DNA of 64,000 nucleotides from Priapulus caudatus (lineage: Eukaryota > Priapulida > Priapulimorpha > Priapulimorphida > Priapulidae): positions 316,455 to 380,454 of the forward strand of contig NW_014577165.1 of NCBI RefSeq assembly GCF_000485595.1, in the 5' to 3' direction. Position numbers and translations under genes: made by a program. The notes under the pieces were generated by a model. It saw nothing but the letters and a program-made list of their open reading frames with translations, was not told where the DNA came from and ran no database searches. Position 1 is the first letter of the stretch, and the number at the start of each line of letters is the position of its first letter. Shown here in pieces: positions 19,327-29,416 of the stretch.

Positions 19327-19552
19327 GCTATGCCGTGAGGTGATGACTGATGGGGGAGGGGCTCGCTGCCAGTGAACCACACTGCCAATGTCACATTACA
19401 TTACTCAAAGACAAAAGTCATTACATTACGTCATTAGATTAGTAATTACATGATGATGAATGAGGTGAGGATGATTATAAAGTTACCTCGGGTAATCCAC
19501 AAACTCCTTTATTTTCGTATGATGATAAACCTTCGGCATAATTCACAGACAT
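12396..19552 (-). CDS. SIRT6: NAD-dependent deacylase sirtuin-6, complete, long C-terminal tail
   Basis: A nuclear class IV sirtuin that deacylates histone H3 tails on chromatin. Coding exons on the minus strand are 19552-19487, 18368-18241, 18103-17861, 16943-16851, 15743-15663, 13766-13643 and 13481-12396; every junction has AG/GT signals and matching phase. The sum is 1821 bp, or 606 aa. The start [16 protein letters not shown] matches the conserved SIRT6 N terminus. Landmarks are the NAD-site HTGAGIS (near 52-54), [18 protein letters not shown], the catalytic His133 in ELHGN, and zinc Cys 141, 144, 166 and 176. The sirtuin core ends near residue 285. After it comes a basic KKQRKRK (301-307, probable NLS) and then about 300 residues rich in Ser, Gly and acid, including long Ser/Gly runs. 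The human protein is 355 aa. The tail could be a lineage-specific disordered extension. Identification is very secure. Confidence 0.97.
13850..15496 (+). mobile_element. Pearl/Helentron-like element, copy C, in SIRT6 intron 5
   Basis: Starts ACAAGTGCCGCAGAGCGACAG and ends near GATGAGCTAAAAA. Internal landmarks shared with other copies include AACCCTCCTCTTGAGGGTC (14935), the TTGACCTTTGACC blocks, CCGAATATCGTGACCGTACG, and a short GACG-type array (GACGCACGGACGCATGG). The 3' hairpin is eroded. The 5' part has been expanded by a roughly 500-bp CT-rich tract. The element lies antisense within the SIRT6 transcript. Confidence 0.75.
13925..14420 (+). repeat. CT-rich microsatellite tract (CTCTCT with interruptions)
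   Basis: About 500 bp of nearly pure pyrimidine, mainly CT repeats with short interruptions such as TTCGCTCGATCAAC. It yields long false open frames of Ser-Leu on one strand and Arg-Glu on the other. It sits inside element copy C. Confidence 0.95.
15860..16805 (+). mobile_element. Decayed DNA transposon (hAT-type) with imperfect inverted ends
   Basis: Both edges carry related inverted text: ACAAAACCGG...TTTACCAGACCG at about 15877-15925, and its rough reverse complement around 16735-16800 (CGGTCTGGTAAA...GGATTTTGTC). The ends enclose the zinc-finger/transposase-like ORF at 16116. The right end stops about 45 bp downstream of the SIRT6 exon 4 donor. The terminal repeats are imperfect, so the limits are approximate. 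Confidence 0.5.
16116..16691 (+). pseudogene. Zinc-finger/hAT transposase-like fragment (ZNF862/C17orf113-type)
   Basis: A 191-codon open frame begins [19 protein letters not shown]. Residues 8-65 hold paired Cys and a C-x2-C...H-x5-H finger (FCPLCNNF...EHEQSKYHV), like the TTF-type finger ahead of hAT-derived proteins. A later segment reads [16 protein letters not shown] and [14 protein letters not shown], the start of the transposase-like RNase H fold with its first acidic residue in DGSTD. The remaining catalytic region and the hAT dimerisation domain are absent; the frame stops at TGA. It is antisense within SIRT6 intron 4. Most likely a transposon remnant; an exon of a host fusion gene is less likely. 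Confidence 0.7.
18455..18985. mobile_element. Fold-back element with long inverted arms in SIRT6 intron 1
   Basis: The left arm (about 18455-18635) and right arm (about 18768-18985) are reverse complements. A core of roughly 125 bp is almost perfect: it runs from ACGTACGACACGATTATCC through the TTCTTTGGCCATCAATCC region to CGCTGGGAG. The outer parts are more diverged (CGTGCGAAAT...). The 135-bp spacer is GC-rich without coding signs. No clear target-site duplication was seen. Confidence 0.85.
19240..19326. repeat. AT-rich simple repeats
   Basis: Imperfect AATAGT repeats followed by about 13 AT units ending near 19326. Confidence 0.9.
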
Positions 19553-19967
19553 TGTATGACGCGAAAGAGCGCGTGCTGTTATTATGACAAATAAGATGAG
19601 TAAATATGTATCGTAGAATCATATGATATGGTAGAATCGACACAACGACAAGAAGTGAACGGGAAATTATAAACAAGACATAGCCATCGGATGCTCTTTT
19701 ATTCCCGGCGGCGTGCGACCGAAGCGCCTTTCGCATGTGAAGCGAATGGGAAACGCGTGAGGTGAGAGCATATGTGAGAGAAAACTTTGTTACATATTAT
19801 TATGCATAACAAATTAAACCAGTCTTATTATGTGTGGTACAGTGTGAACTTCTTTCCCAAGTGTGTTCTGGAATTCCCTAAAGACATTACGATAGTCGTG
19901 CGTGCGTGTAATACGTACATGCAGTACCCGGGGGGGGGGGGGGTGTCACTCTATTAGAGCACGAAGT

Positions 19968-20203
19968 GTCGTTGTCGTAACAGGTACTACAGATATGTAC
20001 CCGAGGTAGTTTTAGGTTGTTTAGTATTATGTTTATATTTTTATATGAGGTATGTTTAGGGTTAGGTTTAGGGTTAGAGTTAGGTTTAGGGTTAGGGTTA
20101 GTGTTAGGGTTAGGGTACACTTCTGTAGTACAAGTCTGGTACACTTTGTGTATGTACATATATGTACCTTGGGTACATATCTGTAGTACCTGTTACGACA
20201 ACG
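19968..20203. repeat. Inverted repeat enclosing telomere-like repeats
   Basis: A 35-bp arm at 19968-20002 (starts GTCGTTGTCGTAACAGG) is repeated in inverse at 20169-20203 (ends CCTGTTACGACAACGAC). The loop holds a degenerate TTAGGG array. It lies between divergently transcribed SIRT6 and AATF. Confidence 0.9.
20047..20121 (+). repeat. Interstitial telomere-like array (TTAGGG variants)
   Basis: About 11 units of GGGTTA/GGTTTA/GAGTTA type, consistent with the common metazoan telomere repeat but degenerate. A matching CCCTAA-type array sits at about 20556-20590 in the neighbouring fold-back. Confidence 0.85.
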
Positions 20204-20454
20204 ACCCCTTGAGCCTGGAACATTACCCGTACGGCGTACGGTGATTACCCCATGTGAATTTTCATATATCACTAAAAATAATAGGCCCCCTAGTGCGAAC
20301 TGCACATTGGAAAACCCTACCCCCTATTGCAGACACAGTTGGAGAATACCACCCCCTATTGCATACACAATGAAAATATCCCACCCCCGTTTGCATACAC
20401 AATGAAAGAGTCATACCCGGGGTCCTACCCCCTATTGCGAGGTCGGTGGAAATC

Positions 20455-20755
20455 CACTTTAGGCACCTTAGGTATCACGAAGTGATGCACAGATTTCTGT
20501 GCATCATCAACTGATGCACAGACTTAATTTCCGTATATGAAGGAATGATGAAAAAACCCTAACCCTAACCCCAACCCTAACCACCCTAACACACAATTCA
20601 TGATACCTAAAAAGGTTATACTTTATGGCTGAGGGTTAAGGTTATGGTTAGGGTTTTTGCATCATTTCTTGATATACGGAAAGTCTGTGCATCGGTTGAT
20701 GATACACAGAAATCTGTGCATCACTTCGTGATACCTAAGGTGCCTAAAGGGGATT
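20455..20755. repeat. Second inverted repeat with CCCTAA-like loop
   Basis: Arms at about 20455-20545 and 20650-20755 are reverse complements, with shared text such as GGTATCACGAAGTGATGCAC and ACAGATTTCTGTGCATCA. Each arm itself contains short palindromes. The loop holds CCCTAACCCTAACCCC and, beyond, GGTTATGGTTAGGG in inverse. Confidence 0.85.
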
Positions 20756-21414
20756 TGCGCTGCGAGGTCTTGCAAACAAGTGGAGGGCAAAGAGTGGAGG
20801 GAATATTTAGGACGCAAAGAAGACTACTTGCAACTCTTGTTGCTGTAAACAGAGAGTGTCAAATCTCAAATCAAGAAGAACAGAAGGAAAAGAGAGAGAT
20901 TAGTTATCACATGAGAATTTATTTGTCACAGCTGAGGGGGGGCCTACTGTGGGCGCGGTGCTTGACTTGAACGATCCCGAGGGCTTATTGAGGGATTGGC
21001 TTTGTAAAGGGGGGCCTATTTGCTCCCGTGCGGGCCCGCTTTAGAAGTTGAAAAACACCCCCTTAACTTGCAAAATTTGGAATGCACATGGGGTAATAAC
21101 GGCATATATAGTTACCCCGCCCCCCGGGATGCAGTACTACTACTAGTAGTAATACTGCTAGGCCTACCAGGCAGTAGTAGCGTGACCAGGCTGTGTGACT
21201 AATTCTAGCTAACACTACCTACATGTATTGTGTATGGTGTAGGCCTAATGATTCAATGATTGCTGGTTATAGTCACCGTTATACATGTTGAAATTGTTTA
21301 TGTATGCATTAAAATCATTAAATTTAATAATAAATCATTTATTTGTGATGAGTATTATAGTAAAATAATCAGTGATTATGGAAATTTCCCGATTGTTTCA
21401 TAGAATTCCACATC

Positions 21415-24400
21415 ATGGCATCGCTAGCGGAAAAGATAGCAGAGCTTACCAACCCGTCACCTGAGTTTCACGATCCTGAAGATGACATTGCCGAGGAAAC
21501 GTCAGCAAAAGTCCTTACTCGAAAACGTGTCGAGGCAGACGACTCGTACGTCCATGTTGGCGGTAGTAAACTTCGGCGTAAGACTGCTGCCCTCTTGTCG
21601 GAGAGCGACAGACGTTACTCTGGGAAAACTGTCTCACGAAAACAACTCAAGATTGGCGATGTTGAGTTGGCGCGACCTAGTGGTGCAGACGGTGAATTTG
21701 AGTCGGGTAAGTATTAGGGGTAAGGTGATTCATCTATATATGTATCGGGATACAAACCTTGATGATACAATTGTTGATACGTTTGACCATTTACAATACA
21801 TGTATCGATACTCTACTGATTAAAAGCAATATCACTTTAATAGTAACATAATTTAATCAAAAAACAAAAGAAAATAAATTATTTTTTTGCCTGCTATTAT
21901 ATGTCATATGAAATAATTATAGGTACCACTGATGAAGATGAGATGGATGATGATGATGATGATGATGATGGAGAGGAGGAGGCAGAAGAAGCAGAGGAGC
22001 AGGAGGAGGAAGGCAGTCAATCCGAGGAAGAGGATGAAAATGATGAAATGACACAACAAAAGCAATTCAGGTTGTTAAACCCTTGGATTCGTACTGCTGC
22101 ATTTGGTCATAATTCATCTAGATGCATATGATGGAGTTATGTAGTTTGCATGTGTATCCTGCGTTTGTCACAGTTTTGCAGAGTTAATATATTTTACTGT
22201 CTCATGTCTTCTCATAAAGTAACATTGGGTATTTCAGTTTCGTGGATAATGGAGACTACAGCAAATACGCCAATGGGTCGAGTGGGGAGGAGGAGGAGGA
22301 TGATGATGATGATGATGAGGAGGAGGAGGAGGAGGAGGAGGAGGTGGTGGAAGATGGCACTCACAAAGGAGATGAAGACATTCACAAGAGCATTGGGGGA
22401 AAGGTATCATTAGTTATAGTGTCATCAACATCTTCAGTGGTAGCAACATTTGTCTTTAGCAAGCACATTTGTTTAAGGCTGACGGCAGACACGCACGCAC
22501 GTACATGTCCACGCACGCTTAATTATTTACTCGGAATCCTCCCACTTCAACCTGTGCTTCTACTAATGTGCATGTTGTATATATATAATGTCTGATTAAG
22601 GCATATGTCGTGGTCAGGGTAAAAAATACACGGGAGCGATGAGCGATTCGCTCTTCAAACCTCCAAAATCGCTCCCGTAAAATTTTCGACGAGAGCTATT
22701 TTTCAACAGACTTGAAAAAGAGCTCCCGTGAAAAAAAAAGTTTCCCATAAATTTTCCCCCTGGTCACAGTTATACAATTATGTTCTATTGTTGACACGCA
22801 TGCATCGTCCTCTTTGTGCAGCGAAGCTCGTTGTATTAAACTGGCTAAGCAGCCACTCAAGCAACTGTGCCCATATTCTTGTTATGCACATCGCCAACTA
22901 CACAATTACAACATAGGCGGCCAATCACATGCCGAAGCAGTCGCGTGAGATCCTCCCAGTTCGAATTTGCTTTCTCTAATGTACGTCGTCTCGTCTTGTC
23001 TCCTCGAGTTGGGGACGGGATCCGTCGACAGCGCAGTGAGACACTTCACGCGTGCGAGTATCGACGACGAGGTACAGCGAGGGGCGCACACCAAGCTGCA
23101 GCTGAAGACCTGGGACAGCCTGCTGGAGGGACGCATACGCATGCAGAAGCTGTTGCTGTCGGCCAACCAGCTTCCGCAGCACGAAACCTGGAGCGAGTTT
23201 ACCGGTATTCGATGCCATTCAATTTCGTTGTATCGTTGTGTTTAGAGATGCGCGCTGCGTGTTTAGGTGGTGCTTTTACAGCAAAACTTGTATGTGAGTA
23301 TTATTCAACGGAAACGTCAATAGCGTCTTTTATACATTGTTATAGATACGTGTCCGTTCTGTGGAGTTCTGTTCAGTACCATCAAGTCTGTAGTCTGTAG
23401 TAAAACTATAGATGTGGTTGATGCAGCATGGATGCATCACTTTGTGTTTGTAAAGATTTCGCGTGTTCACGTTGATAGATATTATCAGGAGTGAATAATA
23501 TAAGAATAAAATAATATAATTTAATAATAGAGATAATAATCTATTGTTGTTCACTCCTGATATTATTTCTATATTCGTCTGCAGGCTCGGTGAGTGCTGA
23601 GACGCAGCAGAAGCTGGAGACGGCACAGGCGAGTCTGAAGCTGCTGCTTGATGAACTCGTTAACCTGCAGACGCTGCTGCTGCGTCAGCATCCTGAGACA
23701 CGTCACGTCGCCGACGGCAACCGATCGGAGGAGGCGCCGAGAGCAGCGTCGTAAGTTTACATCTATAGTCTGATCTTTCAGCTCTCGTTAAGTGGTAATT
23801 GCCATAAATTAGTGCAATTTATGCGCTGTTGCGGTCTACACTATGGTATGTGCAGAATATGCTGCTGGCCACGTTGTCGTCATTGTGTTGGTTCAATTTG
23901 AGCTTTTACAGCGAATCGTTTTCTTATTGACTAGTTCTATATGCATATAGAGTGATTGACAGGTATAGCTCTAGCTAATTAGCATTGTGATAGGGGCATT
24001 ATAAAAATCTTTCCTATGGCAGTATGGCAAGGAAGTTCCGTAAAGCTGAAATTCGGGCATACGTGAGTGGAAAATACGTACAGACTGATCTTGCTTGACC
24101 AATCTGGCAACAATATACAAGTAGAGCGTGGTTTCCTCGTCGAGAATATATGTAAATTGTACACTCTTGTGCACAGCCATGACAGTGATGAGGAGATAAC
24201 GAGTGAAGATGAGGTTGTTAGTGTCGGGATGAGCAAGAAACCAACGCTGAAGAGAAAGATATCTATGGATGAGTACCCAGACTTCCTCGAGAAACGGCAC
24301 AAGGACTTCATACCTTACAGGTAGTTTTGTAGTTGTTAGCTCATCTGACGTAGTCAGATGCAGCTTGTAGAATCGCATGATTGTCTGTCCGGCCGTCCGT

Positions 24401-27400
24401 CCGTGCGTCCGTCAACAGTTGGGCCCAAATCTTAACCGCTCGACGTACGGTCACGATATTCAGGACGTGGGGGGGGGGATCGTGAAAAGGACTTGGGATG
24501 ATTAATTTGGGGGTCAAGGGTCAGAGGTCAAGATGTGTAAACGGAGGGGGAATAATTCCCCCTTAACTTAAGGTATAGGAGGAAATACGGAATTGCGGCA
24601 CAAATCTGAACGGCTTGACCTTGACTCTTAATATTCGGTGTATAGTGTGATGGGGAGGAAACCCATCACCAGTGCGAAATTGGAGGTCACAGGTCAAAGG
24701 GCAGTGGGGAAAAGGTTAGATATCAGACATTTTCTGAGGACGTGGCCTAACGGACAGAGTGAAAAACTTTTTTATTGTTTCAGCACTGACCTACCATTTT
24801 TATCACTTTATTGAAAGGACCATGAAATGTGCTTTCCACTGACGTGCGAAGAGTAAGTGTCTGATAACCTTTTGACTCTCAAGAGGAGGGTTAAACATGG
24901 ATTCCTGAACTGCCTCAATGATGTCACAGTGTTTCATCAACTGTTATGGCCACATCCATATCTGGAAAAGCCAATAGAGCTGGATAGCCCACGGCTACAG
25001 CACAGGATTACAGCTCAAAGGTTCTTGGATCGGAATCCCATCAGATTTTTTTATTATTTACTTGTTTCTGTATTTTTCTATCTTTTCAATTAACGCAAAA
25101 TTTTACATGATTTATTTACAAACAATTTCATAACAACAAATAATTTTACAACAATTAAATATTTTTTTAATAGGGTTAGGGTTAGGGTCACAATGCACCA
25201 TAAAACAGGAGCTATCAGGCACGCGATTTGTATCAACCATGGGATTTGGAGGTGATTGCAGAATGCAGAGGTTGCTGAAAATGATGTGTACGCAACTGCG
25301 TATCTGCATATCTGCGCCTAACAAAGGGTCACTAGTCACGACTTAAATTTTACGTTTATAACCGTAGCAACAGACCTATGATGAGCCCAGACGCTCTGCG
25401 GCTCTTGTTATGTATTACTAGTGTGCAAACATGAATGCGTGCGTGCGCATGTGTATATACAAGAGAGCGTGCGTGTATGCTTGTATGTGTGGTGTCGACT
25501 GTGTGTGTGTATGTGCACGTCAGGGTTCTCAAGAGCACTTATAGCCTGGCGGCCCGCCAGGCTATCGTCGAGCCCCGCCATCCTAAAATGGCACCCGCCC
25601 ACTCTAAATATCATTAGCCGCCATGCTAAATTCATAGCCCGCGGACCCCCTTGCACGCAAACCACCTTCGGCGATTTGCAACCAGATGAGACGCGGATAC
25701 TAGAGACAGCGTTGCCGAAAGGAGGTGTTGATCCCAAGCGCTATAAGCGCAGATCTTGCGCGCGACATTCCGCGGCAAGGCGCACGCGGACCGCGGGAAC
25801 CGTCCTACGACAGTATGGCAGGGCGCTGGCAGCTATGGATCCGTGCCGCCGAATGAATTGGCCGGCCGCGACGATCCATAGCTGCCAAGCGAACAGTCCG
25901 CAATTTAGTGGGGGACACAGGAGGGTAAGACATTTGGGACGTGAACAGTGTTGACTTGTTTTCTAAACATTAATTTCTCTCTTCGTAACCGAGCTGTGAC
26001 GGAAAATCACAGAAAGACTGACGAAATTCTTCGCGTTCGCCGAATCTTGCCCAGTATGGAATGGCTGCAAGGACAAAGGCTATATAGACTGGGACTCGCC
26101 TCCCCTCGTTACCCATCGGTGACTAAGCTAAGCCGAGAACACGTAGCAATACATGCATAAACGGCACAAACACATACATCGCCAATACATCGTATTATAT
26201 TGTTAGGACTCTAGGCTATAGGCAGTAAAAATAACCTGTATATTAAATTATTGGAACACTCAGCCTCAGGGTTTATTCATTTCTGTATTACATGAGGCCG
26301 CTTATGAATAGTTGTAATAGTGGGTTAATTACGGTCCCAGTACACTTACTAGTTAGCTAGCCTTAGCTATATCAGTCTATGGATCAGTATACAGCAAGTG
26401 CCGTACACCTACAACTACTTGGCAAGTACAACTTCCCGTCACTATGATATTGATAGTAATGTAAATAACCCGACAATACTGTACATATCAGTGTATGACT
26501 GCAAGTCTGCACTGCAAGATCAAGGCTGCCACTGCAAGATCATAGATTCGACTAGCTCAAGAAAGCGGTATTGCTAGGGTTAGAATACTAGGGTGTATTG
26601 ACGTTGTGTGGTGTAGGGAGCTATGGATGGAGCTGGCAGCTGGTATATATAGGGGTTGCACCGTCAATGGTGAAGTGCGAGCAGGCGAGTTCCAAGTTTT
26701 TTCTGCGAAGTTTTTCTGCACAAGAGCAATCAGGGCCCCCCCCCCTCGACCGCAGGGGTAGACGAAGTTTTTGGCTATAAGCAGCACGCTGGACGATGAA
26801 ATATATGCAAAATGCTGTACGTACGCTGCTCAAAAATGATTTCAAACAAATAACTCATCCAACAGCTTCTGATCTTTGTTTCTATTTGAAGAACAGTGTT
26901 GACTAACTTGACTTCTATGAAAACATAATGTCTGTTTCGTACAGAACTGTGTCACGCGAAATCACACAGAGACTGACGAAATTCCTCGCGCCACGGACGC
27001 CACGCCACGCGCTGACGCCACGAAGGCGGAGGCTTTTCCAGAATCCAGATAACATACGTGATAATCATAATGGCAGAACATCAGAAATCTACATTGGGTG
27101 CGTTAAGATGGATACGGAAGTCGGAGCGGTAATGACGATTTGCAGGCTAGACGGCTACCGCACCTTCACTCAGCCAACTATCGGTTGATACACTGAAGTG
27201 AGTTACGCTAGCGTGTCGAACCAGAGACCTGCATGTGCACCGCGCGGCAGTCTAGGTCATCGGAGCCGAGCGTTTTTTTTTTTTTAAACTTGAAAATGGT
27301 ACGTAGATAACTCGTTGCGCCATCTATGGTCGCGATAACTTCCAAATTAATGTCAGGGCATGAACCAGCGAAAAGGGTAAATTATTTTTCTAGCACGAAA

Positions 27401-29416
27401 AGGACGCGCGCCGAGCCACACACCAACAAAAACGAGCATTTGGATTTATTCTCGCCCTACGTGCAGAGTCGAAAGGCTTCTGCAATCGCCACAACTCCTC
27501 AATTGACCGATTATGCGGCTTTCTGTTATACCCAGAGGGTCTCGGGAAGATGTTTCTAAATAGAGGGCAGCGAATTCGATCAAAAGGCTGTTGCTGTTCG
27601 CGCTTCGCGCGTATATCCGGCTGCAGATCGTCTAGGACCGTAAAGGCAGCACCCGCCATGCTATAATGAAAAAGCTTGGAGAACCCTGCACGTGTATATA
27701 TTTATGTGTGCTTGTGTGTCCCTGTATGTGTGCGTGCGTGCGTGCGTGTGTGTGCACATGCATGTGTGTATTTGTGTGTGAATGTACATGCATGCATTCA
27801 TGTGTGTGAGATTTCTTATTAGGTAGTTGTTGAAGTGACACCACTGTGCATTTAACCTCTCTCTCTGCCTCTGCCTACAGGAATGCGACAATACAGAAAT
27901 GGAATGATAAGACGAAGCTGACGTCTGGCAAGGCCGGCAAATCATTCGGAGCATTTGATCAGTCCGTGCTGACGCAGGTGCAGCTGATACTGGCGGACAA
28001 AGATCGGCTGGTGAAGCGCACACAGCTGAAACGATCCTCATACAGGTAACGATCGATCGGTGTACATGTAATGATTTGCATACAGGTAACAATCATCGTA
28101 CAGGTAATGACTTGTATAGGTGAAGATCGTCATATGGGTAACGATCGTCATATGCGGAATGATTTGCATACAGGTAAGTATTGTTGTACTGGTAATGCAT
28201 CAGATCACACACCGTCGTCTCGCGATTGTCTCTGCCAAGTTGTGAGCAGACAATGATCCTCGTACCCCCCGCGTGTTGCATCTCACCGTTTGTATCCTAA
28301 TATAATAGAGTCGAGCACAACATTCCCACATTGAACCAACATGAAACACTCAATGCAAACCGACGTGACCAGCCGCATCTATCCGACTCGCGCCTTCATT
28401 TTACAGAGTGATCGGCAAGGCAGACTCAGCGGCTAGCGGCGGAGAGGCAGAGCAAGAGGACGCGGAGGAGGCTGCAGCGAGAGGCGAGGAGGGAGAGCGG
28501 GTGGTTGCAGCATGCAGGGACGCGCACCTGAAGGAGTACGATGCGGAGATCTTCGACGACGACGACTTCTATCACCAGCTGCTGCGCGAGCTGATCGAGC
28601 GCAAGACGGCCGACGTCACCGACCCCGTCGCGCTCAGCCGCCAGTGGCTGCAGATCCAGAAGCTGCGCAGCAAGGTGCGTCACGCGCGAGGGGTGGTGCC
28701 ACTACTGCTCGGGCGTCACCGCGGTTCACACGCGCGCGAGGGGGGGTGCCACTGCTGCTCGGGCGTCATCGCGGTTCACACGCGCGCGAGGGGTGGTGCC
28801 ACTACTGCTCGGCCGTCACCGCGGTTCACACGCGCGCGATGGGGGGTGCCACTGCTGTTCGGTGGCCGCTGCGGTTCACACGCGCGCGAGGTGGGGGGGT
28901 GCCACTGCTACTCGGGCGTCGCCGCTGTTCACACGCGCGCGAGGGGTGGTGCCAATGCTGCTTGCGCCGCAGAGGTTCTACCACGGTCTACGCGAGGTTT
29001 ACACTGACCCGGCTTGAGCGTTTTACATGGTTTACACGCCGTGGCTTGTTGGCATCACGTCTGTCACCATCGCTGTTGGCTGGTCGGGTGTTAACACGGA
29101 ACTATGGAACCGTTGAAATAAGTTGACATAACTAACTGGATCAGGACGATCCATGTTGGCTGTGAAGTAAGAATTGCACCTCACACATGTTAATCCGACT
29201 CACATTTGCTCTCTGTAGGTGAAAAAGAAAGTCGACACGAAGGCGAGCAAGGGAAGGAAGGTACGCTACGACATACACTCGAAGCTCGTCAACTTCATGG
29301 CTCCCCTCGACATGTGTCGCGTCACGGACGCGTCGCGCAACGAACTGTACAGTTCGTTGTTCGGAAAGAGGATGCAGGTTGCCATGGATACGACAGAAGT
29401 CAGTGCCGCCAGCTAG
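21415..29416 (+). CDS. AATF: AATF/Che-1 (apoptosis-antagonising transcription factor; yeast Bfr2 family), complete
   Basis: A nucleolar protein of small-subunit ribosome assembly that also links RNA polymerase II to DNA-damage responses. Exons are 21415-21706, 21923-22070, 22238-22403, 23009-23204, 23585-23750, 24177-24320, 27881-28045, 28407-28674 and 29219-29416. All phases match and total 1743 bp, or 580 aa (human 560). Residues 1-97 hold the conserved [11 protein letters not shown]. Residues 99-200 are an acidic region with Asp/Glu runs. [15 protein letters not shown] (from about 235) starts the AATF-Che1 domain, and [16 protein letters not shown] ends it. Exon 7 has QKWNDKTKL, and exon 8 has the hallmark [21 protein letters not shown]. 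Exon 9 has [20 protein letters not shown] of the TRAUB domain. The exon 4 acceptor (CTCCTCGAG at 23008) was chosen by phase and is the least certain border. Confidence 0.96.
22620..22740. repeat. Short palindromic repeat with CACGGGAGCG ends, copy 1 (AATF intron 3)
   Basis: Begins AATACACGGGAGCG and ends GAGCTCCCGTG, with a further inner palindrome around GCGATTCGC and ATCGCTCCCGT. A related copy lies at about 63480-63598. Probably a small fold-back mobile element. Confidence 0.7.
23482..23566. repeat. Fold-back repeat with TCAGGAGTGAATAATA ends, copy 1
   Basis: Arms ATTATCAGGAGTGAA and TTCACTCCTGATATTAT flank AT-rich sequence, just upstream of AATF exon 5. A second copy with the same ends is at 55053-55112. 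Confidence 0.8.
24335..24900 (-). mobile_element. Pearl/Helentron-like element, minus-strand copy, beside AATF exon 6
   Basis: In reverse orientation the element ends with the hairpin CATCTGACTACGTCAGATG and GAGCTAA at 24335-24365, then carries a GACGG-type array, CGAATATCGTGACC-type text, TTAAGTTAAGG and AACCCTCCTCTTGAGAGTC. The 5' half is missing. It begins about 14 bp after the AATF exon 6 donor. Confidence 0.8.
25070..25410 (+). repeat. Dispersed repeat R2, copy in AATF intron 6
   Basis: Same repeat as in the ATP5F1A introns: TGTATTTTTCTATC, AATAGGGTTAGGG, GCACCATAAAACAGGAG, ending AGACGCTCTGCGGCTCTTG. Its presence in an unrelated gene proves that it is interspersed. Confidence 0.8.
27535..27640 (+). 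repeat. Dispersed repeat R4, copy in AATF intron 6
   Basis: Contains TCTAAATAGAGGGCAGCGAA and CGCGCTTCGCGCG...GATCGTC. Related copies are at about 40480-40640 and, in inverse and shortened, about 50020-50085. Confidence 0.65.
27690..27815. repeat. GT/CATG-rich simple repeats
   Basis: Runs of TGTGTG, GCGTGCGTGC and CATGCATG-like text before AATF exon 7. They create false open frames rich in Thr-His. Confidence 0.85.
28681..28960 (+). repeat. 50-bp minisatellite in AATF intron 8
   Basis: GTGCC marks recur at 28696, 28746, 28796, 28846, 28899 and 28949, giving a 50-bp unit in five to six copies (GGTGCCACT...CTCGGGCGTCACCGCGGTTCACACGCGCGAG). The array starts within a few bases of the exon 8 donor at 28675, so the donor context is part of the first unit. 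Confidence 0.9.

Noticed and set aside
20047-20121. True chromosome end
   Set aside because: The TTAGGG units are short, degenerate and inside a fold-back with genes on both sides, so this is interstitial.
25421-25954. 177-codon frame in AATF intron 6
   Set aside because: Begins in a GT-rich simple repeat and shows no known domain; the GC-rich part resembles repeat sequence.
28512-29126. Arg/Gly/Thr-rich frames beyond AATF exon 8
   Set aside because: They read through the exon 8 donor into the 50-bp minisatellite; the true next exon at 29219 continues the AATF protein in phase.
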